This document shows, piece after piece, positions 15,494 through 22,093 of a DNA stretch of 22,198 bases. The DNA is taken from the NCBI GenBank assembly GCA_028692275.1, contig JAQUXR010000035.1, positions 1 to 22,198 of the forward strand, in the 5' to 3' direction. A program made the position numbers and the translations under genes. This DNA is from Frisingicoccus sp009929615 (lineage in GTDB: Bacteria > Bacillota > Clostridia > Lachnospirales > Lachnospiraceae). Under the pieces are notes generated by a model, which was not told the DNA's origin, searched no databases, and was given only the letters and a program-made list of their open reading frames with translations. Position 1 is the first letter of the stretch. Each line of letters begins with the position of its first letter.

Positions 15494-16727
15494 ACAGATA
15501 ATACCGTGTATATGGCTGAAAGATGCCGGGGTGGCTCCAGAAGCAGTCATTGACCTGGATAATAAAGGTGCAGACCGGGTTTTATTAATTGAGGATTCTC
15601 TCTCGGGTGGAGAAGAGGCCTTGATTAAATTAATTAAAGCGGTTAGCGATAAATCAGATATGCCGTTGATGGTAAAATATCACTACGGACGGCTTGAGGA
15701 TGTTAAAAAGATTCTTTATGCGGGTGCAAGCCATGTTGTTATGGATGCAGTTTCGAATAAAGATTTCCGTTTGATGGAAGAGGTTGTCGCCAGATTTGGT
15801 TCAGAGAAGATTCTTGCATGGCTGCCTTTAACCCAGCCATTGAATAATGCATTGGTTGATGCGATTAAGCAGTGTGGTGCCGGTGGATGCGTTGCAGAAC
15901 ATCACGATTTGAGTTCTTTCAAACTTTATCATATGCCTGTATTTCCAGTTACTTCGGAGGGGGATACAAGAGTTAGTGAAGAATTGCTCAGAGATGAAGA
16001 TGTCCATGGCATTATTTTGGACGAACAGTATTCAAAAAAAGCGGATATGATGGATTTAAAAGCCCAGATAAAAAGCCATAATATAGCGGTGAATTCCTTT
16101 GAAAGCACCCTTCCTTTTTCAGAGTTTAAATTAAATAGTGATGGCTTGATTCCGGTTGTCACTCAAGATTATAAGACGGGAAAAGTCCTTATGGTTGCTT
16201 ATATGAACGAGGAGGCTTTTAATGAAACGATTCGCAGCGGCCGGATGACCTATTGGAGCCGGAGCCGTCAGGAATTATGGAAAAAAGGGGATACATCAGG
16301 ACATTATCAGTACGTTAAATCTTTAGATATTGACTGCGATAAGGATACGATTCTTGCCAAAGTTTTACAGATTGGTGCTGCTTGTCATACAGGTTCAGAG
16401 AGCTGTTTCTTTACGAATCTGGCATCCAAACCTTTCGATTCGGTTAATCCGATGACAATTCTTGATCAGGTTATGGAAACAATTCAGGAAAGAAAGCGTC
16501 AGCCAAAGGAAGGTTCTTATACAAATTATCTTTTTGATAAGGGAATTGATAAGATTTTGAAGAAAGTTGGAGAAGAGGCAACAGAAATCGTTATTGCTGC
16601 TAAAAATCCAGACAGTGATGAATTGAAGTATGAGATTTGTGATTTCCTGTATCATATGATGGTACTTATGGCTGAAAGAGATGTGACCTGGAAAGAAATA
16701 ACCCGGGAACTTGCAGAACGTCATTAA
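15483..16727 (+). CDS. hisIE: HisIE (phosphoribosyl-AMP cyclohydrolase / phosphoribosyl-ATP pyrophosphatase) with an N-terminal degenerate HisF-like domain
   Basis: A 414-residue three-part protein. Residues 1 to about 205 form a HisF/HisA-like barrel: KQIIPCIWLKDA, YGRLEDVKKILYAGASHVVMDAVS, RFGSEKILAWLP. Compared with HisF from memory, catalytic Asp11 is Trp11 and the Asp130 position is Pro115, so cyclase activity is unlikely. Residues about 220-310 are HisI, which opens the adenine ring of PR-AMP: VTQDYKTGKVLMVAYMN, TYWSRSRQELWKKG, metal-binding DIDCDKD (282-288) and CHTGSESCFF with Cys301 and Cys308. Residues about 324-414 are HisE, which hydrolyses PR-ATP to PR-AMP: GSYTNYLFDKG, KVGEEATEIVIAA, EICDFLYHMMVLM. 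ATG 15483 with AGGTGG 5 bases upstream is preferred over 15465 because the protein then aligns with the HisF N-terminus. HisI and HisE look fully active. Confidence 0.9.
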   Translation: MKYKQIIPCIWLKDAGVAPEAVIDLDNKGADRVLLIEDSLSGGEEALIKLIKAVSDKSDMPLMVKYHYGRLEDVKKILYAGASHVVMDAVSNKDFRLMEEVVARFGSEKILAWLPLTQPLNNALVDAIKQCGAGGCVAEHHDLSSFKLYHMPVFPVTSEGDTRVSEELLRDEDVHGIILDEQYSKKADMMDLKAQIKSHNIAVNSFESTLPFSEFKLNSDGLIPVVTQDYKTGKVLMVAYMNEEAFNETIRSGRMTYWSRSRQELWKKGDTSGHYQYVKSLDIDCDKDTILAKVLQIGAACHTGSESCFFTNLASKPFDSVNPMTILDQVMETIQERKRQPKEGSYTNYLFDKGIDKILKKVGEEATEIVIAAKNPDSDELKYEICDFLYHMMVLMAERDVTWKEITRELAERH

Positions 16728-16745
16728 GAAAATGGGGGTATTAAT

Positions 16746-16862
16746 ATGGCTATTTTTACTGCATTTATAACCTATCTTGGAAAATTCCTGCTTATTACAG
16801 CCTGTGCTGTTATCGGCTTTATTGCCGGAAAGCGATTGAAAGATAAGAAAACAACGAAATAG
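16746..16862 (+). CDS. 38-residue single-pass membrane protein
   Basis: A short frame starts with ATG at 16746, preceded by GGGGG 7 bases upstream and lying 18 bases after hisIE. The protein, starting MAIFTAFITYLGKF, has one hydrophobic helix (about residues 3-27, ending FIAGKR) and a basic tail (KRLKDKKTTK), which predicts an N-out/C-in orientation. The ribosome binding site, clean helix and basic tail support it as a real small protein, although I do not recognise a family. It is the last gene before the alaS promoter and terminator-like hairpin, so it is likely transcribed with the his operon. Confidence 0.65.
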   Translation: MAIFTAFITYLGKFLLITACAVIGFIAGKRLKDKKTTK

Positions 16863-16864
16863 TA

Positions 16865-16893
16865 TTTACAAAGATTCCAAATAATTCTATAAT
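16865..16893 (+). promoter_or_regulatory. SigmaA promoter of alaS
   Basis: TTTACA (16865-16870), a 17-base spacer and a perfect TATAAT (16888-16893). The predicted transcription start is near 16900, inside the 5' arm of the hairpin at 16894-16932. I see no T-box leader; the space between promoter and gene is too short for one. Confidence 0.8.
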
Positions 16894-16936
16894 AGAAGAC
16901 TGGCAGAACATTTTTTGCTTTGCTGGTTTTCTTTTT
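16894..16936 (+). terminator. Terminator-like hairpin at the end of the his unit, overlapping the alaS transcription start
   Basis: A 12-bp stem pairs 16894-16905 with 16921-16932 (three G-U pairs, no mismatches), followed by a T-rich run to 16936. It would stop transcripts coming from the his operon. A transcript starting at the alaS promoter (about 16900) lacks half of the 5' arm and would mostly escape termination. Confidence 0.6.
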
Positions 16937-16976
16937 ATGAAATGAATTATGAATGAATATACAGGAGGCTGAAACA

Positions 16977-19619
16977 GTGAGAAAACAATATGGTTTGAAT
17001 GAATTGAGAACGATGTTCCTCGACTTTTTCGAAAGTAAGGGACATTTGAAGATGAAGAGTTTTTCATTGATTCCACATAATGATAATAGTTTATTATTGA
17101 TTAATTCGGGGATGGCACCATTAAAGCCTTATTTTACCCGTCAGGAGATTCCACCACGTTATCGTGTGACAACCTGTCAGAAGTGTATCCGTACAGGAGA
17201 TATTGAGAATGTTGGAAAGACAGACCGTCATGGAACATTTTTTGAGATGCTCGGAAACTTCTCTTTTGGTGACTACTTTAAACACGAAGCTATTGCCTGG
17301 TCCTGGGAGTTTTTAACAGAAGTTGTAGGTTTGGAAGCAGACCGTCTCTATCCATCCGTATATGTGGATGATGATGAAGCTTTTGATATCTGGAATAAAG
17401 AAATTGGCATTGCACCGGAACGTATTTTCCATTTTGGTAAAGAAGATAATTTCTGGGAACATGGTGCAGGCCCTTGTGGTCCATGTTCTGAAATCTATTA
17501 TGACCGTGGCGAGAAATACGGCTGTGGCAAACCCGGATGTACGGTAGGCTGTGAATGTGACCGTTATATGGAGATATGGAATAACGTATTTACCCAGTTT
17601 AATAACGATGGACATGGCAATTACACAACTCTTGAATTTAAGAATATTGATACAGGTATGGGCCTTGAACGTCTGGCTTCAGTTGTTCAGGATGTAGATT
17701 CTATCTTCGATGTGGATACATTAAAAGCGCTTCGTGATGAGATTTGTCATCTGGCAAATTGCAATTACAAAGAAGATACAGAAAAAGACGTTTCTATCCG
17801 TTTGATTACAGACCATATTCGTTCTGTAACCTTTATGGTTTCTGATGGAATTATGCCTTCTAACGAAGGCCGCGGATATGTACTTCGCCGCCTGCTTCGC
17901 CGGGCTGCAAGACATGGACGTCTTCTCGGTATTAAAGGTGATTTCCTTTCAGCATTGAGCAAAAAGGTTGTTGAAGTTTCCAAAGACGGTTATCCGGAAC
18001 TGGAAGAACATCAGGAATTTATTACCCGGGTTATTGCTGAAGAAGAAGATAAATTTAACAAAACCATTGATCAGGGCTTAAACATTCTTGCTGAGATGAA
18101 AAAAGAACTGCTTGAAAAGGGTGAGAAGATTTTATCCGGTGAAAATGCCTTTAAATTATATGATACTTATGGTTTCCCCATGGATTTGACAGAAGAAATC
18201 CTTGAGGAAGACGGTATTAAGATTGATGAAGAAGGCTTTAAATCAGCTATGAATGAGCAGAAAGAAAAGGCTCGTAAGGCTCGTAAACAGAGTAATTACA
18301 TGGGTGCAGATGAAACTGTATATCAGAGCATTGACCCGGCTGTAACTTCTGAATTTACAGGATATGATTCTTTAGTCTGTGAATCCCCAATCACTGTTAT
18401 TACAACAGAGACAGAGATTTCAGAAGCTCTTGTTGATGGTCAGAAGGGAACAATCTTTACAGAACAGACACCTTTCTATGCAACCAGTGGTGGACAGGAA
18501 GGCGACAGCGGCCGAATCACTTTAGGTGACAGTGTCTTTGAAGTTGAGGATACGATGAAACTCGGCGGCGGAAAGATTGGACATGTTGGTGTTGTTACAA
18601 AAGGCGTGTTTAAAACCGGCGATAAAGTAACCCTGACCGTTGATGAAGAAAAACGTACAGCAACCTGTAAAAACCATAGTGCAACCCATTTGCTTCAGAA
18701 AGCTTTAAAAACTGTTCTGGGCAATCATGTTGAACAGGCTGGTTCCAGTAATAATGAAAAACATCTTCGTTTTGACTTTACACATTTTTCTGCTATGTCT
18801 CCAGAAGAGATTCAGCAGGTTGAAGATATTGTTAATAAAGAAATCGGTGCAGGACTCCCTGTTCTGACGAAGGTCATGGACATTGAAGAAGCTAAGAAGA
18901 CCGGTGCTATGGCTCTCTTTGGTGAGAAATATGGCGATAAAGTCCGTGTTGTTTCCATGGGAGATTTCTCTAAGGAACTTTGTGGTGGTACTCACGTAGC
19001 GAATACAGCGAATATTGCACTTTTTAAAATTATTTCTGAAACAGGTGTTGCTGCAGGTGTGCGTCGAATTGAAGCACTTACCGGACAGGGTGTTTTGGAA
19101 TACTATGCTAATATGGAAAAAGAACTGAATGCAGCAGTTTCCGCAGCAAAATGTGAACCTGCCCAGCTTGTTAAACGTATTGAAAGCCTTCAGGATGAAA
19201 TTAAAGAACTTCAGCGCGAGAATGAAAAACTGAAGAATCAGATGGCAAAAGATTCCATGGGTGATGTCATGGATAAAGTGAGCGAGGTTAAAGGCGTAAA
19301 ACTTCTGGCTGTAAAGCTTGAAAATGTGGATATGAACGGCCTTCGTAATCTGGGTGACCAATTGAAAACAAAACTCGGTGAAGGTGTTGTAGCTCTGGCT
19401 TCTGCAGTGGATGGCAAAGTTAATTTGATTACGATGGCTACAGATGATGCTATGGCTAAGGGAGCTCACGCAGGCAATCTTATCAAATCTATCGCTAAGC
19501 ATGTTGGCGGCGGTGGTGGTGGACGTCCGAATATGGCTCAGGCCGGTGGAAAGAATCCAAACGGCATTGATGATGCATTAAAAGCTGTAAAAGACGCCCT
19601 TGAAGAGCAGATTCATTAA
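16977..19619 (+). CDS. alaS: Alanyl-tRNA synthetase
   Basis: It charges tRNA-Ala with alanine and edits mischarged Ser and Gly. With the GTG start at 16977 the protein has 880 residues, close to the 876-878 of E. coli and B. subtilis. The class II core shows YGLNELRTMFLDFFESKGH, INSGMAPLKPYF, a motif-2-like region around FFEMLGNFSFGDYFK and GMGLERLASV. A Cys-rich insert (CGKPGCTVGCECDRYMEIWN) is also present. The editing domain has the zinc-binding HSATH (His567, His571) and CGGTH (Cys669, His673). A coiled-coil (KRIESLQDEIKELQRENEKLKNQ) and the Gly-rich C-Ala tail (HVGGGGGGRPNMAQAGG) follow. GTG is preferred to the in-frame ATG at 16953 because AGGAGG lies 8 bases before GTG and falls within the alternative N-terminus. 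Confidence 0.97.
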   Translation: MRKQYGLNELRTMFLDFFESKGHLKMKSFSLIPHNDNSLLLINSGMAPLKPYFTRQEIPPRYRVTTCQKCIRTGDIENVGKTDRHGTFFEMLGNFSFGDYFKHEAIAWSWEFLTEVVGLEADRLYPSVYVDDDEAFDIWNKEIGIAPERIFHFGKEDNFWEHGAGPCGPCSEIYYDRGEKYGCGKPGCTVGCECDRYMEIWNNVFTQFNNDGHGNYTTLEFKNIDTGMGLERLASVVQDVDSIFDVDTLKALRDEICHLANCNYKEDTEKDVSIRLITDHIRSVTFMVSDGIMPSNEGRGYVLRRLLRRAARHGRLLGIKGDFLSALSKKVVEVSKDGYPELEEHQEFITRVIAEEEDKFNKTIDQGLNILAEMKKELLEKGEKILSGENAFKLYDTYGFPMDLTEEILEEDGIKIDEEGFKSAMNEQKEKARKARKQSNYMGADETVYQSIDPAVTSEFTGYDSLVCESPITVITTETEISEALVDGQKGTIFTEQTPFYATSGGQEGDSGRITLGDSVFEVEDTMKLGGGKIGHVGVVTKGVFKTGDKVTLTVDEEKRTATCKNHSATHLLQKALKTVLGNHVEQAGSSNNEKHLRFDFTHFSAMSPEEIQQVEDIVNKEIGAGLPVLTKVMDIEEAKKTGAMALFGEKYGDKVRVVSMGDFSKELCGGTHVANTANIALFKIISETGVAAGVRRIEALTGQGVLEYYANMEKELNAAVSAAKCEPAQLVKRIESLQDEIKELQRENEKLKNQMAKDSMGDVMDKVSEVKGVKLLAVKLENVDMNGLRNLGDQLKTKLGEGVVALASAVDGKVNLITMATDDAMAKGAHAGNLIKSIAKHVGGGGGGRPNMAQAGGKNPNGIDDALKAVKDALEEQIH

Positions 19620-19649
19620 TCAGCTTTAAAGAAAAAACGGAGATAAGAT

Positions 19650-20981
19650 ATGAAAGATATAAAAAGGCTTTTTTTAGTAGGTATATGTGCCGTTTTTTTC
19701 ATTGGCCTTTATTTACTTTCAGATTTTTATGCTGGAGAAGCTGTTGGAAAATACGCAGATGAAATCAGCTCTGGAAACAGCCGGCTGACTTCCAATGAAG
19801 GTGTGACGATGGACAGCCTGTCACTTGAGAATCAGGTCAGCAACTATGTTGCGACGGTGGACAATCAAGAGACAACCTTATCCTTTGTTGGAGATATAAC
19901 CTTTGAGGGAGACCAGTTGGAACGTTATTACGATTCAACGACAGAGACCTTTGATTTCACCAATAGTTTTAAGTATATCAACCGATATCTGAGGTCTTCA
20001 AATTTTGCGGCAGCGAATTTTGAAGCAGTGCTGGCCGGAGCGGACGAAGACTATGATGATGTCTTTGATCAGTACGGCACAGCCGGATTCTTATATAATA
20101 TTCCTGATATTGCTGCCGAAAACATAAAAACTGCAGGAATATCCATGCTGCAGACATCGAATGAGCATTCGGGTGATTTCGGAATAGATGGTGTGAAATC
20201 CACATTAAATTATTTAGAAACGGCCGGACTGAGAAGTGCCGGCACCCAGACGGGCTCAAATGATAAGCGTTATACCATTGCTTCGGTGAATAGCCTTCAA
20301 GTGGGCTATGTTGCTTATACAAACGATTTAAATATTTCGATGGATGAAGCTAACACCTATGGTGTAAATACGCTGGATAACTATGATTTGACCAAGATAG
20401 AGCAGATGTGTGCCGATGTTCAGGCAGCACGAAGAGATGGAGCAGAATTTGTGGTAGCTATGGTTTATGCCGGGGATGTGTATAGTACGGAACCGGATGA
20501 CAGCCAGAAAGCCCTCTTTAATTCCCTCTTTGAAGCAGGGGCCGACATTGTTGTTGGCACAGAGCCGTATGCTCTTCAGCCCATGGAGATTCGTGATTTG
20601 ACGGATACGGATGGAACAGCGAAGAAAGGAATTGCGATTTACTCTCTGGGAACCTTCCTGGGAAGTGAAGTTTACGGCAGTTCCGGAGTGAATAATGATA
20701 TCGGAGTAATTCTTGATGTCGCTATTCACAAAGAAGGTAATAAAAAAGCTAAAATCACAGGATTTTCTTTAACACCGACCTGTATAACTTATACAGATGA
20801 AGATATTTTTGTACTTCCTGCAGCGGAAGTGAAAAGTAATGAATCTAACTTCTCGGAAGCAGTAGATGAGACGGTGATGGAACGTATTAATGCGGCCTGT
20901 GATGAGGTAATTCCGGGACTATTAGAAGGAACCGGATTAACTGGCGAATACTCGGGAGCCACTTATGTAGTTAATTTTTAA
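19650..20981 (+). CDS. CapA-like (poly-gamma-glutamate synthesis/metallophosphoesterase-fold) membrane-anchored protein with degenerate metal site
   Basis: A 443-residue protein with a basic N-terminus and one hydrophobic segment (about 7-25), so probably anchored with its domain outside the cell. Residues 77-385 follow the CapA order: LSFVGDITFEG (Asp82), NFEAVLAG (123-130), TSNEHSGDFGIDG (169-181), VAMVYAGDVYS (269-279), GADIVVGTEPYALQPME (297-313) and YSLGTFLG (331-338). The usual metal-binding histidines are largely absent: the HWGxEY motif is YAGDVY and the GHHPHVLQ motif is GTEPYALQ. CapA-family proteins act in poly-gamma-glutamate capsule export or cell-wall reactions, but no capB or capC is nearby. 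The ATG has GGAGA 6 bases upstream and lies 30 bases after alaS with no terminator between, so the two are probably cotranscribed. Confidence 0.8.
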   Translation: MKDIKRLFLVGICAVFFIGLYLLSDFYAGEAVGKYADEISSGNSRLTSNEGVTMDSLSLENQVSNYVATVDNQETTLSFVGDITFEGDQLERYYDSTTETFDFTNSFKYINRYLRSSNFAAANFEAVLAGADEDYDDVFDQYGTAGFLYNIPDIAAENIKTAGISMLQTSNEHSGDFGIDGVKSTLNYLETAGLRSAGTQTGSNDKRYTIASVNSLQVGYVAYTNDLNISMDEANTYGVNTLDNYDLTKIEQMCADVQAARRDGAEFVVAMVYAGDVYSTEPDDSQKALFNSLFEAGADIVVGTEPYALQPMEIRDLTDTDGTAKKGIAIYSLGTFLGSEVYGSSGVNNDIGVILDVAIHKEGNKKAKITGFSLTPTCITYTDEDIFVLPAAEVKSNESNFSEAVDETVMERINAACDEVIPGLLEGTGLTGEYSGATYVVNF

Positions 20982-20989
20982 ATTAGTGG

Positions 20990-21017
20990 TTGACGAATTT
21001 CGAATATATGCTATACT
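20990..21017 (+). promoter_or_regulatory. Extended -10 promoter of rpsU
   Basis: TTGACG (20990-20995), a 16-base spacer and TATACT (21012-21017) preceded by TGC. A perfect 10-base palindrome CTACTAGTAG (21016-21025) covers the predicted start near 21024. The promoter begins 8 bases after the CapA-like gene, and no terminator separates them. Confidence 0.75.
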
Positions 21018-21024
21018 ACTAGTA

Positions 21025-21073
21025 GTGCTATGTGAAAATATACCCACAGTTGTATAAGCACAATACGCAACTG
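21025..21073 (+). promoter_or_regulatory. Structured 5' leader of rpsU
   Basis: A stem pairs CAGTTG (21047-21052) with CAACTG (21068-21073), directly before a doubled purine-rich ribosome binding region (GGAGGGAGG at 21073-21081 and AAGGTG at 21083-21088). GTGCTAT at 21025-21031 can also pair with ATAAGCAC (21054-21061) in the loop of that stem, with one bulge, which would make a pseudoknot. This could allow autoregulation by S21; the role is inference. Confidence 0.4.
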
Positions 21074-21094
21074 GAGGGAGGTAAGGTGTGAGCT

Positions 21095-21271
21095 ATGTCA
21101 AACGTAATCGTTAAAGAGAACGAAACATTGGACAGTGCTTTACGCAGATTCAAAAGAAACTGTGCAAAGGCTGGCATTCAGCAGGAAATTCGTAAGAGAG
21201 AGCATTACGAAAAACCAAGTGTTAGACGTAAGAAGAAATCTGAGGCTGCTAGAAAGCGCAAATATAAATAA
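21095..21271 (+). CDS. rpsU: 30S ribosomal protein S21
   Basis: The 58-residue basic protein starts MSNVIVKENETLDSALRRFK and contains KREHYEKPSVRRKKKSEAARKRKYK, the standard S21 signature. S21 is a small-subunit protein that binds near the 3' end of 16S rRNA and assists initiation. The ATG at 21095 has AAGGTG 6 bases upstream and a second purine-rich block before that. It has its own promoter and terminator, so it is a monocistronic unit sitting directly upstream of the sporulation genes yqfC and yqfD. Confidence 0.97.
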   Translation: MSNVIVKENETLDSALRRFKRNCAKAGIQQEIRKREHYEKPSVRRKKKSEAARKRKYK

Positions 21272-21284
21272 TCTTCGGATACCT

Positions 21285-21326
21285 GATATAAAAGCTATAA
21301 CTTATGTTATAGCTTTTTTTATATCA
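21285..21326 (+). terminator. Intrinsic terminator of rpsU
   Basis: A perfect 12-bp stem pairs 21290-21301 with 21306-21317, with a TTAT loop and seven T at 21314-21320. GATAT/ATATC can extend the base of the stem. The end of it overlaps the -35 region of the following sigmaE-type promoter. Confidence 0.93.
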
Positions 21327-21353
21327 TAAAAACCGGCCTCTTAAGCATAGAAT
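21324..21353 (+). promoter_or_regulatory. Candidate sigmaE (mother-cell sporulation) promoter for yqfCD
   Basis: The -35-like TCATAAA (21324-21330), a 15-base spacer and the -10-like CATAGAAT (21346-21353) fit the known sigmaE pattern (ATA-type -35, CATACAAT-type -10). B. subtilis yqfC and yqfD are sigmaE genes. Transcription would start near 21360, just before the ribosome binding site. Confidence 0.65.
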
Positions 21354-21375
21354 GTAGAAAAAAGGGAGAATTATT

Positions 21376-21639
21376 TTGTTAAAGGATTGGATTCAGGAGA
21401 CTCAGGTCCTGCCCGAAGAAATCATACAGGATATACCGGTTTTATATGTTCTTGGTCAAAAAGAAATAAAAATAATGAATTATAAGAAAATCCTTCATTA
21501 CAGTCCGGAGGAGATGGTTCTTTTATTAAATGCAAATCGTTTAATTGTATCCGGGGAAGCCTTGAATATTGATTATTTCAATGAGGATGAAATCTGTATC
21601 CGGGGCCATGTTATTTCTATCACATATCAAAGTGGGTGA
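21376..21639 (+). CDS. yqfC: Sporulation protein YqfC (YabP/YqfC family)
   Basis: An 87-residue protein with the YabP/YqfC pattern of short beta-strands: DIPVLYVLGQKEIKIMNYKKILHYSPEEMVL, then LIVSGEALNIDYFNEDEICIRGHVISITY. It is expressed in the mother cell and is linked with YqfD in sporulation; the biochemical role is not established. It starts with TTG at 21376, with AAGGGAGA 7 bases upstream and a sigmaE-type promoter before that. The stop lies 16 bases before the preferred yqfD start. Confidence 0.9.
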   Translation: MLKDWIQETQVLPEEIIQDIPVLYVLGQKEIKIMNYKKILHYSPEEMVLLLNANRLIVSGEALNIDYFNEDEICIRGHVISITYQSG

Positions 21640-21655
21640 AAGGATGGTGCCGCCG

Positions 21656-22093
21656 ATGGAATGGCTGTTCCGATGGATACGGGGATTTCTTCAATGCAGA
21701 CTTAAAGGTGGAGACATGGAACGATTTTTTAATCTCTGCCATCACAGTGGGATGGAATGCTGGAATATGAATTATCAGGAGGGCGTATGTCATTGCTGCA
21801 TTTACCTGGAAGATTTTCGTAGAATACGTCCCTTTGTCAGGAAGACAAGAGTCAGGGTGCAGATTGAAAAACGCTGCGGTTTGGCTTTTTTTATGGATTT
21901 TTTAAATAAAAGGAAAGCACTCTGGATGGGAATGGTCGGATGTATAATCTGTTTGTGTTTTTTGTCTGCCCATATCTGGAAAATAGAGTTTTATGGCAAT
22001 TCCTACTATACAGACGAAGGATTAAAAAAATATCTGGCTGAAGCAGAGGGGATTGATATAGGTATCTGGAAACTGGTGCTAGTATGTAAGTAG
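21656..22093 (+). pseudogene. yqfD: 5' fragment of sporulation gene yqfD, interrupted by an insertion sequence
   Basis: The first 140 residues match the N-terminus of YqfD: RGFLQCRLKGGDMERFFNLC, an FRRIRPFVRKTRVRV stretch, a membrane segment at about 88-108, and the conserved HIWKIEFYGN just after it. Full-length YqfD is about 400 residues. Here similarity stops after GIDIGIWK (near 22072), and the frame adds a few unrelated residues and ends at TAG 22091-22093. The following sequence looks like the end of an IS element with a transposase start at 22156. The ATG at 21656 (AAGGATGG 8 bases upstream) is preferred to ATG 21644, though either could be used. Loss of YqfD would be expected to impair sporulation. 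Whether the rest of yqfD lies beyond the element is not visible. Confidence 0.8.

Noticed and set aside
16863..16976. T-box riboswitch upstream of alaS
   Set aside because: Only about 77 bases separate the predicted start and the GTG, too short for a T-box, and no T-box consensus sequence was seen.
18705..19502. 265-codon open frame on the minus strand inside alaS
   Set aside because: It is antisense to a well-conserved gene, with low-complexity Phe/Asn-rich sequence typical of shadow frames.
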